Assembly (NCBI RefSeq): GCF_003058225.1
Contig: NZ_QBUG01000002.1
Coordinates: forward strand, 496,001-560,000
DNA length: 64,000 nucleotides
Origin: Promicromonospora sp. AC04
GTDB lineage: Bacteria > Actinomycetota > Actinomycetes > Actinomycetales > Cellulomonadaceae
Reading direction: 5' to 3'
The notes beneath the pieces were generated by a model. The model ran no database searches and had not been told where the DNA came from. It saw only the letters and a program-made list of their open reading frames with translations. How positions within the stretch are numbered: position 1 is the stretch's first letter; each line of letters begins with the position of its first letter. Shown here piece after piece: positions 38,188 to 45,808 of this stretch. A program made the translations under genes and the position numbers.

Positions 38188-39261
38188 ATGCGAGACCTCG
38201 CACTTCTCCCCAAGGCGCACCTCCACCTGCACTTCACCGGATCCATGCGGGTGCCGACCCTCGTCGACATGGCAGCCGCGTATGGCGTCCGGCTGCCTGA
38301 GGCGCTCATCGACAACGACCCCCTCCGCCTGCCGGCCACCGAGCGTGGCTGGTTCCGCTTCCAGCGCCTGTACGACGCCGCCCGCGCGTGCGTGCGCTCC
38401 GAGGCCGACATGCGCCGCCTGGTCCACGAGGCGGCGGCCGACGACGCCGCCGAGGGCTCCGGCCGGCTCGAGATCCAGGTGGACCCCACCTCCTACGCGC
38501 CGTTCGTCGGCGGGATCACCCCCGCCGTCGAGATCGTCATCGACGCCGCCCGGTACGCGAGCGCCGCGCACGGGATCGAGGTGGGGGTGATCATCGCGGC
38601 ATCGCGCATGAAGCATCCCCTCGACGCGCGCACGCTCGCCCGGCTCGCCGCCCGGTACGCGGGCGACGGCGTCGGCGAGGTGGTGGGCTTCGGGCTGTCG
38701 AACGACGAGCGGCGCGGGGACACGTCCCAGTTCGGGCCGGCGTTCGACATCGCGCGCCGCGCCGGCCTCGCGGCCGTGCCGCACGGCGGCGAGCTGCTCG
38801 GGCCCGACCACATCAGCGAGGTCATGCGCGAGCTGGTCCCCGACCGGATCGGGCACGGCGTGCGCGCCGCCGAGGACGAGCGCGTCCTCGCGGACATCGT
38901 GGACCGCGGCGTCGCCCTCGAGGTGAACCCCGGCTCGAACATCGGCCTGGGCGTGTACGGCGAGGCGAGCGAGGTGCCGCTGCGCACCCTGGTCGACGCC
39001 GGCGCCCTGGTCGCGCTCGGCGCCGACGACCCGCTCCTGTTCGGGTCACGGCTCGTGGACCAGTACGAGATCGCACGCAGCGCCCACGGGTTCACCGACG
39101 CCGAGCTCGCGAAGCTGGCGGCGTCGTCGATCCGGGCGAGCCGGGCGTCGTCGGGCACGAAGGCCCGCCTCCTGGCCGACGTCGACGCGTGGCTGCTCGC
39201 ACCCGACCCCGCCGATACCCTGGACGCCCTTCCCGCGGGTGGAACTGTCACGATTGGGTGA
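38188..39261 (+). CDS. add: adenosine deaminase family protein
   Basis: 357 aa from ATG 38188 (MRDLALLPKAHLHLHFTGSM). The metal ligands HLHLH, His in VPHGGELLG, and ADDPLLFGS match the adenosine/adenine deaminase family. The FTGSM in place of the common LEGSL/LDGSL and the downstream pattern leave a related deaminase possible. The reaction would be adenosine to inosine in purine salvage. The 183-bp gap to the divergent kinase gene holds both promoters. Confidence 0.85.
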   Translation: MRDLALLPKAHLHLHFTGSMRVPTLVDMAAAYGVRLPEALIDNDPLRLPATERGWFRFQRLYDAARACVRSEADMRRLVHEAAADDAAEGSGRLEIQVDPTSYAPFVGGITPAVEIVIDAARYASAAHGIEVGVIIAASRMKHPLDARTLARLAARYAGDGVGEVVGFGLSNDERRGDTSQFGPAFDIARRAGLAAVPHGGELLGPDHISEVMRELVPDRIGHGVRAAEDERVLADIVDRGVALEVNPGSNIGLGVYGEASEVPLRTLVDAGALVALGADDPLLFGSRLVDQYEIARSAHGFTDAELAKLAASSIRASRASSGTKARLLADVDAWLLAPDPADTLDALPAGGTVTIG

Positions 39262-39395
39262 CGATCAGCCAGACCAACCATCCCGGGTCCCCGAGCGTCG
39301 GTTAGAGATACAGGACACTCGCGAGGGGACGACGTCGTCTCGCGAGGGCGCGGCGCCACGCCACCCCCAGAGGGCGCGGCCGAGGAGGAGTCACG

Positions 39396-40403
39396 ATGCG
39401 GGTTTTGTACGGTAGGTCGACCCACGATGTGGGCAGGGTCGGCAAGAGGGTCATGGGCACGCTGGGCGCGGTCGCGCTGGCGGCGACCCTGCTGTCCGGC
39501 TGCGGCGAGGAACAGGAGCCTCCGGCGGAGGCGGACGCGACGACGAGCTCGCCCGCGCCCGAGGAGAGCACCGCCGGCCCGGAGCCCAGCGCGAGCGAGC
39601 CGTCCGAGGAGCCCGAGGCGAGCGCGTCGCCGTCCGGCAGCGCTGACGAGGGGGACGGCGCCGACGAGCCCGCCGACGACGCGAGCGAGGGCGGGAGCGA
39701 CGACGGCAAGACCGATGAGGGCAACGGCAAGGCGCAGGGCGACGACAAGTCCGAGGGCAAGGGCAACGGCAAGGACTCGAAGGACGAGGAGCCGGAGAAG
39801 CCCGACTACATCGAGTACGGCGAGGTCAGCGACCGCGTGGGTGCTCTCCAGCAGCGCCTGCAGGACCTCGGCTACTTCGTGACGTCCGTCGACAACGCGT
39901 ACGGCGGGGAGACGCAGCAGGCGGTGTTCGCCCTGCAGAAGGCCGGCGGGCTGTACCGCGACGGTGTCGTCGGCGACGCCACGCAGGCCGCGGCGGACGA
40001 CGGCGTGGTTCCGCAGGCGGAGACGTCGTCGGGCAAGGTGCTCGAGATCGACATCGACCGGCAGCTCGTGCTCGCCGTCGAGGACGGTCAGGTCGTGAAG
40101 ACCATCAACGCGTCGTCCGGCAATGGGGAGACGTACGAGGCCAAGGGCAACACCTATACGGCGTACACGCCGCGCGGGTCGTTCGCGGTGTACCGCGAGG
40201 AGAACCGGATGTACGCGTCGCGGCTCGAGCTGGGCGACATGTGGCGGCCCAAGTTCTTCACCGGCGGCATCGCGGTGCACGGCTCGGCTTCGGTGCCCGC
40301 GTTCCCGGCGTCGCACGGGTGCGTGCGCGTCTCGAACAGCGCGATGGACTGGATCTGGGACACCTGGGGCGCGCCGTCTGGCACCCCGGTCGTCGTGTAC
40401 TAG
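39396..40403 (+). CDS. L,D-transpeptidase lipoprotein with peptidoglycan-binding domain
   Basis: 335 aa, with GAGGAGGAG ahead of the ATG. A lipobox LLSGC puts the lipidated residue at Cys36. A long acidic linker, Glu/Ser-rich and then Lys/Asp/Gly-rich (about 37-135), is followed by a PG_binding_1 domain (VGALQQRLQDLGYFVTSVDN). The YkuD domain has His295 and the catalytic SHGC with Cys309. It would make or attach 3-3 crosslinks in the wall. It is convergent with murB, the stops overlapping by 4 bases. A stem near 39318-39346 in its leader is unexplained. Confidence 0.93.
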   Translation: MRVLYGRSTHDVGRVGKRVMGTLGAVALAATLLSGCGEEQEPPAEADATTSSPAPEESTAGPEPSASEPSEEPEASASPSGSADEGDGADEPADDASEGGSDDGKTDEGNGKAQGDDKSEGKGNGKDSKDEEPEKPDYIEYGEVSDRVGALQQRLQDLGYFVTSVDNAYGGETQQAVFALQKAGGLYRDGVVGDATQAAADDGVVPQAETSSGKVLEIDIDRQLVLAVEDGQVVKTINASSGNGETYEAKGNTYTAYTPRGSFAVYREENRMYASRLELGDMWRPKFFTGGIAVHGSASVPAFPASHGCVRVSNSAMDWIWDTWGAPSGTPVVVY

Positions 40404-41593
40404 AGCGAGACGCCTACGAGGACGGTCTCCGGGACCAGGGTCACGCCGAAGCGGTCGCGGACGCCGTCGCGCACCGCCCGGGCGAGGGCGATGACGTCAT
40501 CGGCCCTGGCACCGCCGCGGTTGGTCATCGCGAGCGTGTGCTTGGTCGACAGGCGCGCCGGGCTGTGCTCCCCCGCCAGGCCGAAGCCCTTGCCGAAGCC
40601 CGCCCGCTCGATGAGCCAGGCCGCGCTGGTCTTCACGAGCGTCGGGTCGATGGCGCCGAGGCTCGGGCCGGTGCTCGTCTCCGGCGTCGCGGAGCGGACC
40701 GGGTACCGGGGTGCGTCCTCCGGCAGGTGCTCCAGGTGCTCCACCGGGATCACGGGGTTGGTGAAGAACGACCCCGAGTTCCAGCGGTCGTGGTCGGGCT
40801 GCTCGCCGAAGAGCGGGCGGTCGAGCAGCATGCCCTTGCCGCCGCGCAGGCCCAGCACGGTCTCGCGGACGTCCTTCATCGGGGCGCGCTGCCCCACCTC
40901 GACGCCGAGGCGACGCGCCAGCTCCCCGTAGCCCACGGGCGCGGACAGCGTGCCGAGCCGGAACTGGAACTGGACGTTCAGCACCACGTAGCGCGGCGAC
41001 GGGTACCAGGGGGCGCGCGGGTCGTCCTCGCGGCCCTCGCTGTGCATGGAACGCTTGAGCAGCGACGTGCGGTACCCGAAGCCCAGCTCCCCGACGGCGA
41101 AGGTGCGTACCCGGCGCTCCCCGCGGTCCCAGGTGCGGACCAGCGAGACCACACCGGACAGCTCCTGGCCGTACGCGCCGATGTTCTGCACGGGGGCGGC
41201 GCCGACCGTCCCCGGGATGCCCGACAGCGACTCCACGCCGACCCAGCCCTCGCCGACGGCGCGCTCCACGAGCTCGTCCCAGTTCTGGCCGGCGGGCGCG
41301 CTCACCACGGCACCGCCGCAGGTGTCGTCCGACTCGACGGTGATCCCGGTGCGGGCATCCCGGACGACTACGCCGCCGAAACCCTCGTCAGCCACCAGCA
41401 GGTTCGAGCCGCCTCCCACGACGAGCAGCGGCACCCCGTCGTCGTCGGCGGTACTCACCGCCTCGATCAGAGCGGCCTCTTCCTCGGCCTCCACGAACGA
41501 GGCAGCCGGTCCACCCACTCGGAGAGTGGTGAGGTCGGCGAGGCTGGGGACCACCGCTTGTGCCTGGACGGTGTCTGCCGGGTATGGGCTCAC
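40400..41593 (-). CDS. murB: UDP-N-acetylmuramate dehydrogenase
   Basis: 397 aa. FAD-binding TTLRVGGPAASFVEAEEEAA and GGGSNLLVADEGFGG, then the substrate domain with SGIPGTVGAAPVQNIGAYGQ and GSFFTNPVI. It reduces enolpyruvyl-UDP-GlcNAc to UDP-MurNAc in the cytoplasm. GTG start without a strong ribosome-binding site. murB beside the had/rpmG block is a common actinobacterial arrangement. It is longer than the short type II enzymes by its loops. Confidence 0.95.
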   Translation of the reverse strand: MSPYPADTVQAQAVVPSLADLTTLRVGGPAASFVEAEEEAALIEAVSTADDDGVPLLVVGGGSNLLVADEGFGGVVVRDARTGITVESDDTCGGAVVSAPAGQNWDELVERAVGEGWVGVESLSGIPGTVGAAPVQNIGAYGQELSGVVSLVRTWDRGERRVRTFAVGELGFGYRTSLLKRSMHSEGREDDPRAPWYPSPRYVVLNVQFQFRLGTLSAPVGYGELARRLGVEVGQRAPMKDVRETVLGLRGGKGMLLDRPLFGEQPDHDRWNSGSFFTNPVIPVEHLEHLPEDAPRYPVRSATPETSTGPSLGAIDPTLVKTSAAWLIERAGFGKGFGLAGEHSPARLSTKHTLAMTNRGGARADDVIALARAVRDGVRDRFGVTLVPETVLVGVSL

Positions 41594-41748
41594 CGTGCAA
41601 GCCTATCTACCCGACGAGTTGGATTTGTGCACATCTTCGACATGGCGTGGGTGATGTCTGCCAATTCTGGAACCTTTTGGTGTCCGCAGACGTGTTCAGT
41701 GCTCGACTTCGGCGCCCTGGCCTGGGCGGGGGCTCGTCGTGGCCTGCG

Positions 41749-42993
41749 CTACCTCTTCACACCCGCGGCCGTCGGCAGCGGCCGGACGGAGCGCGCCACG
41801 ATCAGGCCGAGCGCCATCGGGACCAGGAGCACGAGCACCGCCAGGCGGTAGCCCGTCGTGTGCGCGACGAAGCCGATCAGCGGCGGCCCCACGAAGAACG
41901 CGGTGTACGCGATGGTCGAGACCGCGGCCACCCGCATCGCGGCCCGCCGCGGCTCGTCGGACGCCGCGCTCATCCCCATCGGGAAGCCCATCGCGGCGCC
42001 GAGGCCCCACAGGCCGACCCCGACCAGAGCCAGCCACAGGACCGGGACCAGCGAGAACGTCAGCACGCCCACGAAGGCCAGCCCCGCCGAGAGCACGAGC
42101 ACCGGCACCCGCCCGAACCGGTCGATGGCGCGCGTCCCGGCGAGCCGGGCCGTCGTCATGGCGGTGAGGAAGACGGCGAGCCCTACCGCGCCCATCCCGT
42201 CGGACGTGCCGAACCCGTCCACGACCGCGAGGCCCACCCAGTCGTTGGCCACGCCCTCCGTGAGGGCCGCGGCGAGCACCACGAGCCCGATCGCCAGGGT
42301 GCGCGGCTCGCGCCAGGCGGCGAACAACCCCGCGATGCCCGACGGCGGAGGCGTCACCTCTCCCGGATCGGCACCGTCCGCGCTGTTCGCCCCGGCGGTG
42401 TCGGCGCCGTCCGGCAGGGCCGCCGCCACGACACCCGGCGTGAAGTAGCGGACCGCTATCACCACCGACAGGAGGGCCACTGCCGCCGCCACCACGAGGT
42501 GCCAGACGACCGGGACTCCCAGGGTGGCCACCAGAGCGCCGATTCCGGCGCCGACCACGGTGCCGAACGAGAAACCCGCGTGGAAGATCGGCATGACCGC
42601 GCGGCCGAGGTGCTGCTCCACGGCGGCACCCTCGAGGTTCATCGCGGCGTCCCAGACCCCGGCGCCCACGCCGAACAGGACCAGGCCGAGCCGCACGGCG
42701 AGGTGCTCCCCCTGGGCGACGCCGTACCCGGCGACGACGAGCCCGGCCACGAGGACGCCCGCGAAGGCCAGGACGGTCCGCGCGGTACCGAACCGCTCGG
42801 CGACCAGCCCAGACAGCGGGATCGCGGCGACGGAGCCGATCGAGCCCGTCAGCAGCAGCAGACCCATCTCCTGCTCGGAGAAGGACAGGCCGTCCCGGAC
42901 TGCCGGGAGACGCGATGCCCAGCTCGCAAAAGCGAACCCGCTGGCAGCGAAGACGACGAAGACCGCGCGGGCGGCGGCGTGTGCAGTAGGCAC
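41749..42993 (-). CDS. major facilitator superfamily transporter
   Basis: 414 aa, GTG start with AAGGAG five bases upstream; the longer open frame crosses the regulatory gap. About 12 membrane segments (FVVFAASGFAFASWASRLPA first), with motif A-like GLVAERFGTARTV. It resembles the FucP/YbjJ-like group. It diverges from the LacI-family gene 112 bp away, which probably represses it. Sugar or drug transport cannot be decided. Confidence 0.85.
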   Translation of the reverse strand: MPTAHAAARAVFVVFAASGFAFASWASRLPAVRDGLSFSEQEMGLLLLTGSIGSVAAIPLSGLVAERFGTARTVLAFAGVLVAGLVVAGYGVAQGEHLAVRLGLVLFGVGAGVWDAAMNLEGAAVEQHLGRAVMPIFHAGFSFGTVVGAGIGALVATLGVPVVWHLVVAAAVALLSVVIAVRYFTPGVVAAALPDGADTAGANSADGADPGEVTPPPSGIAGLFAAWREPRTLAIGLVVLAAALTEGVANDWVGLAVVDGFGTSDGMGAVGLAVFLTAMTTARLAGTRAIDRFGRVPVLVLSAGLAFVGVLTFSLVPVLWLALVGVGLWGLGAAMGFPMGMSAASDEPRRAAMRVAAVSTIAYTAFFVGPPLIGFVAHTTGYRLAVLVLLVPMALGLIVARSVRPLPTAAGVKR

Positions 42994-43105
42994 TGAACTC
43001 CTTGGTGCGATTGAATCTCCCGACCGTAGGCCACAACCTGGGATCAGCCCAGCAGATTCCACAGCTATTGCACCGCTGGTGCCCGAGGCGAGAGAAGGAA
43101 CCGCG
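42994..43105. promoter_or_regulatory. divergent promoter/operator region, MFS and LacI genes
   Basis: The 112-bp gap between the two starts holds two inverted repeats that could be LacI-family operators: CTGGG-ATCAG-CCCAG (43038-43052) and GCACC-GCT-GGTGC (43070-43082). Neither has the usual central CG, so the assignment is weak. Confidence 0.35.
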
Positions 43106-44239
43106 ATGAACCGCCAGACCGTAGGCCGACCGACCCTCGCGAAGGTCGCCGAGCTGGCAAAGGTCTCCGTCTCCACCGCGTCGCTCGCGTTCTCGGGCGC
43201 TGGGCCGATCACCCCAGAGACCCGGGAGAAGGTGCTGGCCGCGGCCCGCGAGCTCGACTACTCCGGGCCCAACCCGCTGGGCCGGCAGCTCCGCTCGGGG
43301 CGCTCGGGGATCGTGGGCGTGGTGATTGGCGACCAGCTGGGCCGGTCGTTCCGGGACCCCGTCTCCACGCAGGTGCTGCACGGCCTGGTCTCAGCGATCG
43401 GCGAGCAGGGGCTGGGCGTCCTGCTCGTCCCCGGGATGCCGCAGGGCACCACTGCGCAGTCCGTCGGGCTCGCCGCCGAGGCGGGGCTGCCCCCCGCCGT
43501 CGACCCGCTGGTCGAGGCCGCCGCGATGGACGTCGCGGTGCTCGTGTGGGGCACCTTGAAGGACGACCCGAACCTCGCGGCGCTCCAGCGGCGCGGCGTG
43601 CCCGTCGTGATCGGCGAGGGGCAGGACGTGCCCGGCGTGCCCGTGGTGGGCGTCGACGACCGCCGAGGCGCCGCCGAGGCGGTGCGCCACCTCGTCGAGC
43701 TGGGGCACACGCGGATCGCGGAGATCACGCTGCCGTTCGGGCGGGACGAGCGGTCCGGGCTGGTCGACGCCGCCCGGCTCGCCACCGCGGAGCGCACGCC
43801 CACCCGCAACCGCCTGGCCGGCGTGCGGGACGTCATCGAGCCGGTCATGTCGTGGGAGACGCCCGCCTCGCTCGTGGAGCACGGGCGCGACGCCGCGACC
43901 GAGATCCTGTCCGAGTGGGCACCGGCGCGGGACCGTCCGACGGCGATCATCGCCCACTCCGACCTGCTCGCGGCCGGTGCCGTCATCGCGGCACGCGAGC
44001 TCGGCCTGCGCGTGCCCGAGGACGTGTCCGTCGCCGGGTTCGACGGGCTCGACCTGCCGTGGCTCTCCCCCGACGTGCTCACCAGCGTGCACCAGCCGCT
44101 CGTCGAGAAGGGTCGGGCGCTCGGCCTGGCCGTCATCGCGCTCCTCGCCGGTGAGGAGCCCGATTCGGTGATCCTGCCCGTGAGCCTCGTGGAGGGTACG
44201 ACGACGGGCCCGGTGCCCGACCTGAGCGCGCTGCCCTGA
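43106..44239 (+). CDS. LacI-family transcriptional regulator
   Basis: 377 aa after AGAAGGAACC. N-terminal helix-turn-helix and hinge (TLAKVAELAKVSVSTASLAF, ETREKVLAAARELDYSGPNP), then a periplasmic-binding-protein-like effector domain ending PVSLVEGTTTGPVP. Only one helix-turn-helix is present. Divergent from the MFS gene, so its likely target. The effector is unknown. Confidence 0.93.
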   Translation: MNRQTVGRPTLAKVAELAKVSVSTASLAFSGAGPITPETREKVLAAARELDYSGPNPLGRQLRSGRSGIVGVVIGDQLGRSFRDPVSTQVLHGLVSAIGEQGLGVLLVPGMPQGTTAQSVGLAAEAGLPPAVDPLVEAAAMDVAVLVWGTLKDDPNLAALQRRGVPVVIGEGQDVPGVPVVGVDDRRGAAEAVRHLVELGHTRIAEITLPFGRDERSGLVDAARLATAERTPTRNRLAGVRDVIEPVMSWETPASLVEHGRDAATEILSEWAPARDRPTAIIAHSDLLAAGAVIAARELGLRVPEDVSVAGFDGLDLPWLSPDVLTSVHQPLVEKGRALGLAVIALLAGEEPDSVILPVSLVEGTTTGPVPDLSALP

Positions 44240-44325
44240 TTTCGTCGCGTCAGCCTTCCCGCTCTGATAGAGAGGGCCCCATGGCTTTCTCACCCGGTAG
44301 GGGGCCCGGAGACATGGAGGCAGAC

Positions 44326-45672
44326 GTGTCGATTCGAAGAGACCTGCGGACGAGGGCGTTCGCGCTGGCGGCGACAGGAGCGCTCGTGGTGCAAGCAGGG
44401 GTCGTGGCGAGTGCGGTGCCGGCGGCGAGCGCGCTCGAGGCGGGCCCGGCGGCATCGGACAACCAGATCACGCTGACCGCGTGGGACGGGTACGGCGAGC
44501 TGCTCGCGGGCAAGTCCTCGAACCTGCGGCCGAGCGCCCGGGGCGGGCTCGTGCTGCGTGGCGCGGGCGACACCGTGGAGTACACCGACCCGTTCGGCGA
44601 CGGCACACCCGTCACGTACGAGACGGGCCGGTGGACCTCGCCGGTCGTGGAGACCGGGTACTCGATCGACGAGTCGGTGAGCTCGTGGAACGCGCGCACG
44701 CCCACGGGGACCTGGGTCGAGATCGAGTTCCGCGGCCGCAAGGCCGACGGGACGTGGACGAAGTGGTTCGTGATGGGCCGCTGGGCGTCGGGCGACGAGT
44801 TCGCGCCCGCCAACGGCAGTGTCGGCGACATCCACCGCACCTCCGTGAACGGCCAGACCGACGCCGACGCCTACCTGTTCACCGACACGTACGTCGCGAA
44901 GTCGGGCCACGAGCCGGACGCGTTCCAGACCCGGGCCACGCTGTACCGGCCCGAGGGCACCGCGGTGTCCCCGCGGCTGGAGTCGGTCAGCACCATGACC
45001 AACGAGTACCTGCCCGACTCGCACTACACGGGCACCAGCGACTTCACGCTCGGGCGCGAGGTCGAGCTCGACGTACCGCGGTTCAGCCAGAACATCCACA
45101 CCGGCGAGTACCCCGAGTTCGGGGGCGGCGGTCAGGTGTGGTGCTCGCCGACGTCGTCCACGATGGTCATCTACTCCTACGGGCGCGAGGTGCCGCCCGC
45201 GGAGCTCGAGGGCATCGAGGCGCCGAACGGCGACCCGCAGGTCGACTACGCCGCCATGCACACCTGGGACTACGCGTACGAGGGTGCCGGCAACTGGCCG
45301 TTCAACGCGGCCTACGCGAGCACGTTCGGCCTGGAGTCCTTCGTGACGCGGCTCCGGTCCCTCGCGGAGGCCGAGAAGTTCATCAAGGCCGGCATCCCGC
45401 TCGTCCTCTCGATCAACTTCGAGGAGGAGGAGATGCCCGAGGCCGGGTACGGCACCAACGGGCACCTCGTCACGCTGATCGGGTTCACCGCCGACGGCGA
45501 CCCGATCATCAACGACCCGAACAAGGCGAGCAACGAGGCGGTGCGCTCCGTGTACACGCGGGAGAACTTCGAGCGCGTGTGGCAGACCTCGACCGACGGC
45601 ATCACGTACGTCTACCACCCGCACGACGTGAAGCTCCCCCGCAACCTCCCGGGAGTCACCCCGAACTGGTGA
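44326..45672 (+). CDS. secreted C39-like cysteine peptidase
   Basis: 448 aa from a GTG preceded by GGAGG; an ATG four codons upstream lacks it. Signal peptide: RRDLRTR then a hydrophobic stretch and AVPAASA. An N-terminal beta-rich domain (about 40-250) precedes a papain-fold domain: Cys273 (VWCSPTSSTM), His380 (NGHLVTLIGF) and INDPN at the third site. Peptidase_C39_2-type, extracellular, substrate unknown; bacteriocin-leader processing is unlikely without an ABC transporter. Faces the amidase gene across a perfect hairpin. Confidence 0.88.
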   Translation: MSIRRDLRTRAFALAATGALVVQAGVVASAVPAASALEAGPAASDNQITLTAWDGYGELLAGKSSNLRPSARGGLVLRGAGDTVEYTDPFGDGTPVTYETGRWTSPVVETGYSIDESVSSWNARTPTGTWVEIEFRGRKADGTWTKWFVMGRWASGDEFAPANGSVGDIHRTSVNGQTDADAYLFTDTYVAKSGHEPDAFQTRATLYRPEGTAVSPRLESVSTMTNEYLPDSHYTGTSDFTLGREVELDVPRFSQNIHTGEYPEFGGGGQVWCSPTSSTMVIYSYGREVPPAELEGIEAPNGDPQVDYAAMHTWDYAYEGAGNWPFNAAYASTFGLESFVTRLRSLAEAEKFIKAGIPLVLSINFEEEEMPEAGYGTNGHLVTLIGFTADGDPIINDPNKASNEAVRSVYTRENFERVWQTSTDGITYVYHPHDVKLPRNLPGVTPNW

Positions 45673-45700
45673 CCCGGCCCGCCGCCGCAGAGCGGGAAAG

Positions 45701-45773
45701 CAGCACGCACCCGGGGTGTGTTGCGCGGAGTAGACAACGTCTACTCCGCGCAACACACCCCGGGTGCGTGCTG
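45701..45773. terminator. perfect 35-bp inverted repeat between convergent genes
   Basis: Arms at 45701-45735 and 45739-45773 are exact reverse complements of 35 bases with a three-base loop AAC. It lies 28 bp past the C39 stop and 35 bp before the amidase stop, so a bidirectional terminator is the simple reading. The length and perfection exceed what termination needs. Confidence 0.85.
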
Positions 45774-45808
45774 TCACCCCGCGGCGAGCCGGCCGACCCG
45801 GCGCCCGG

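Noticed and set aside
39262-39395. c-di-AMP (ydaO-type) riboswitch ahead of the L,D-transpeptidase gene
   Set aside because: The conserved blocks of that class could not be found; only a bulged stem is present.
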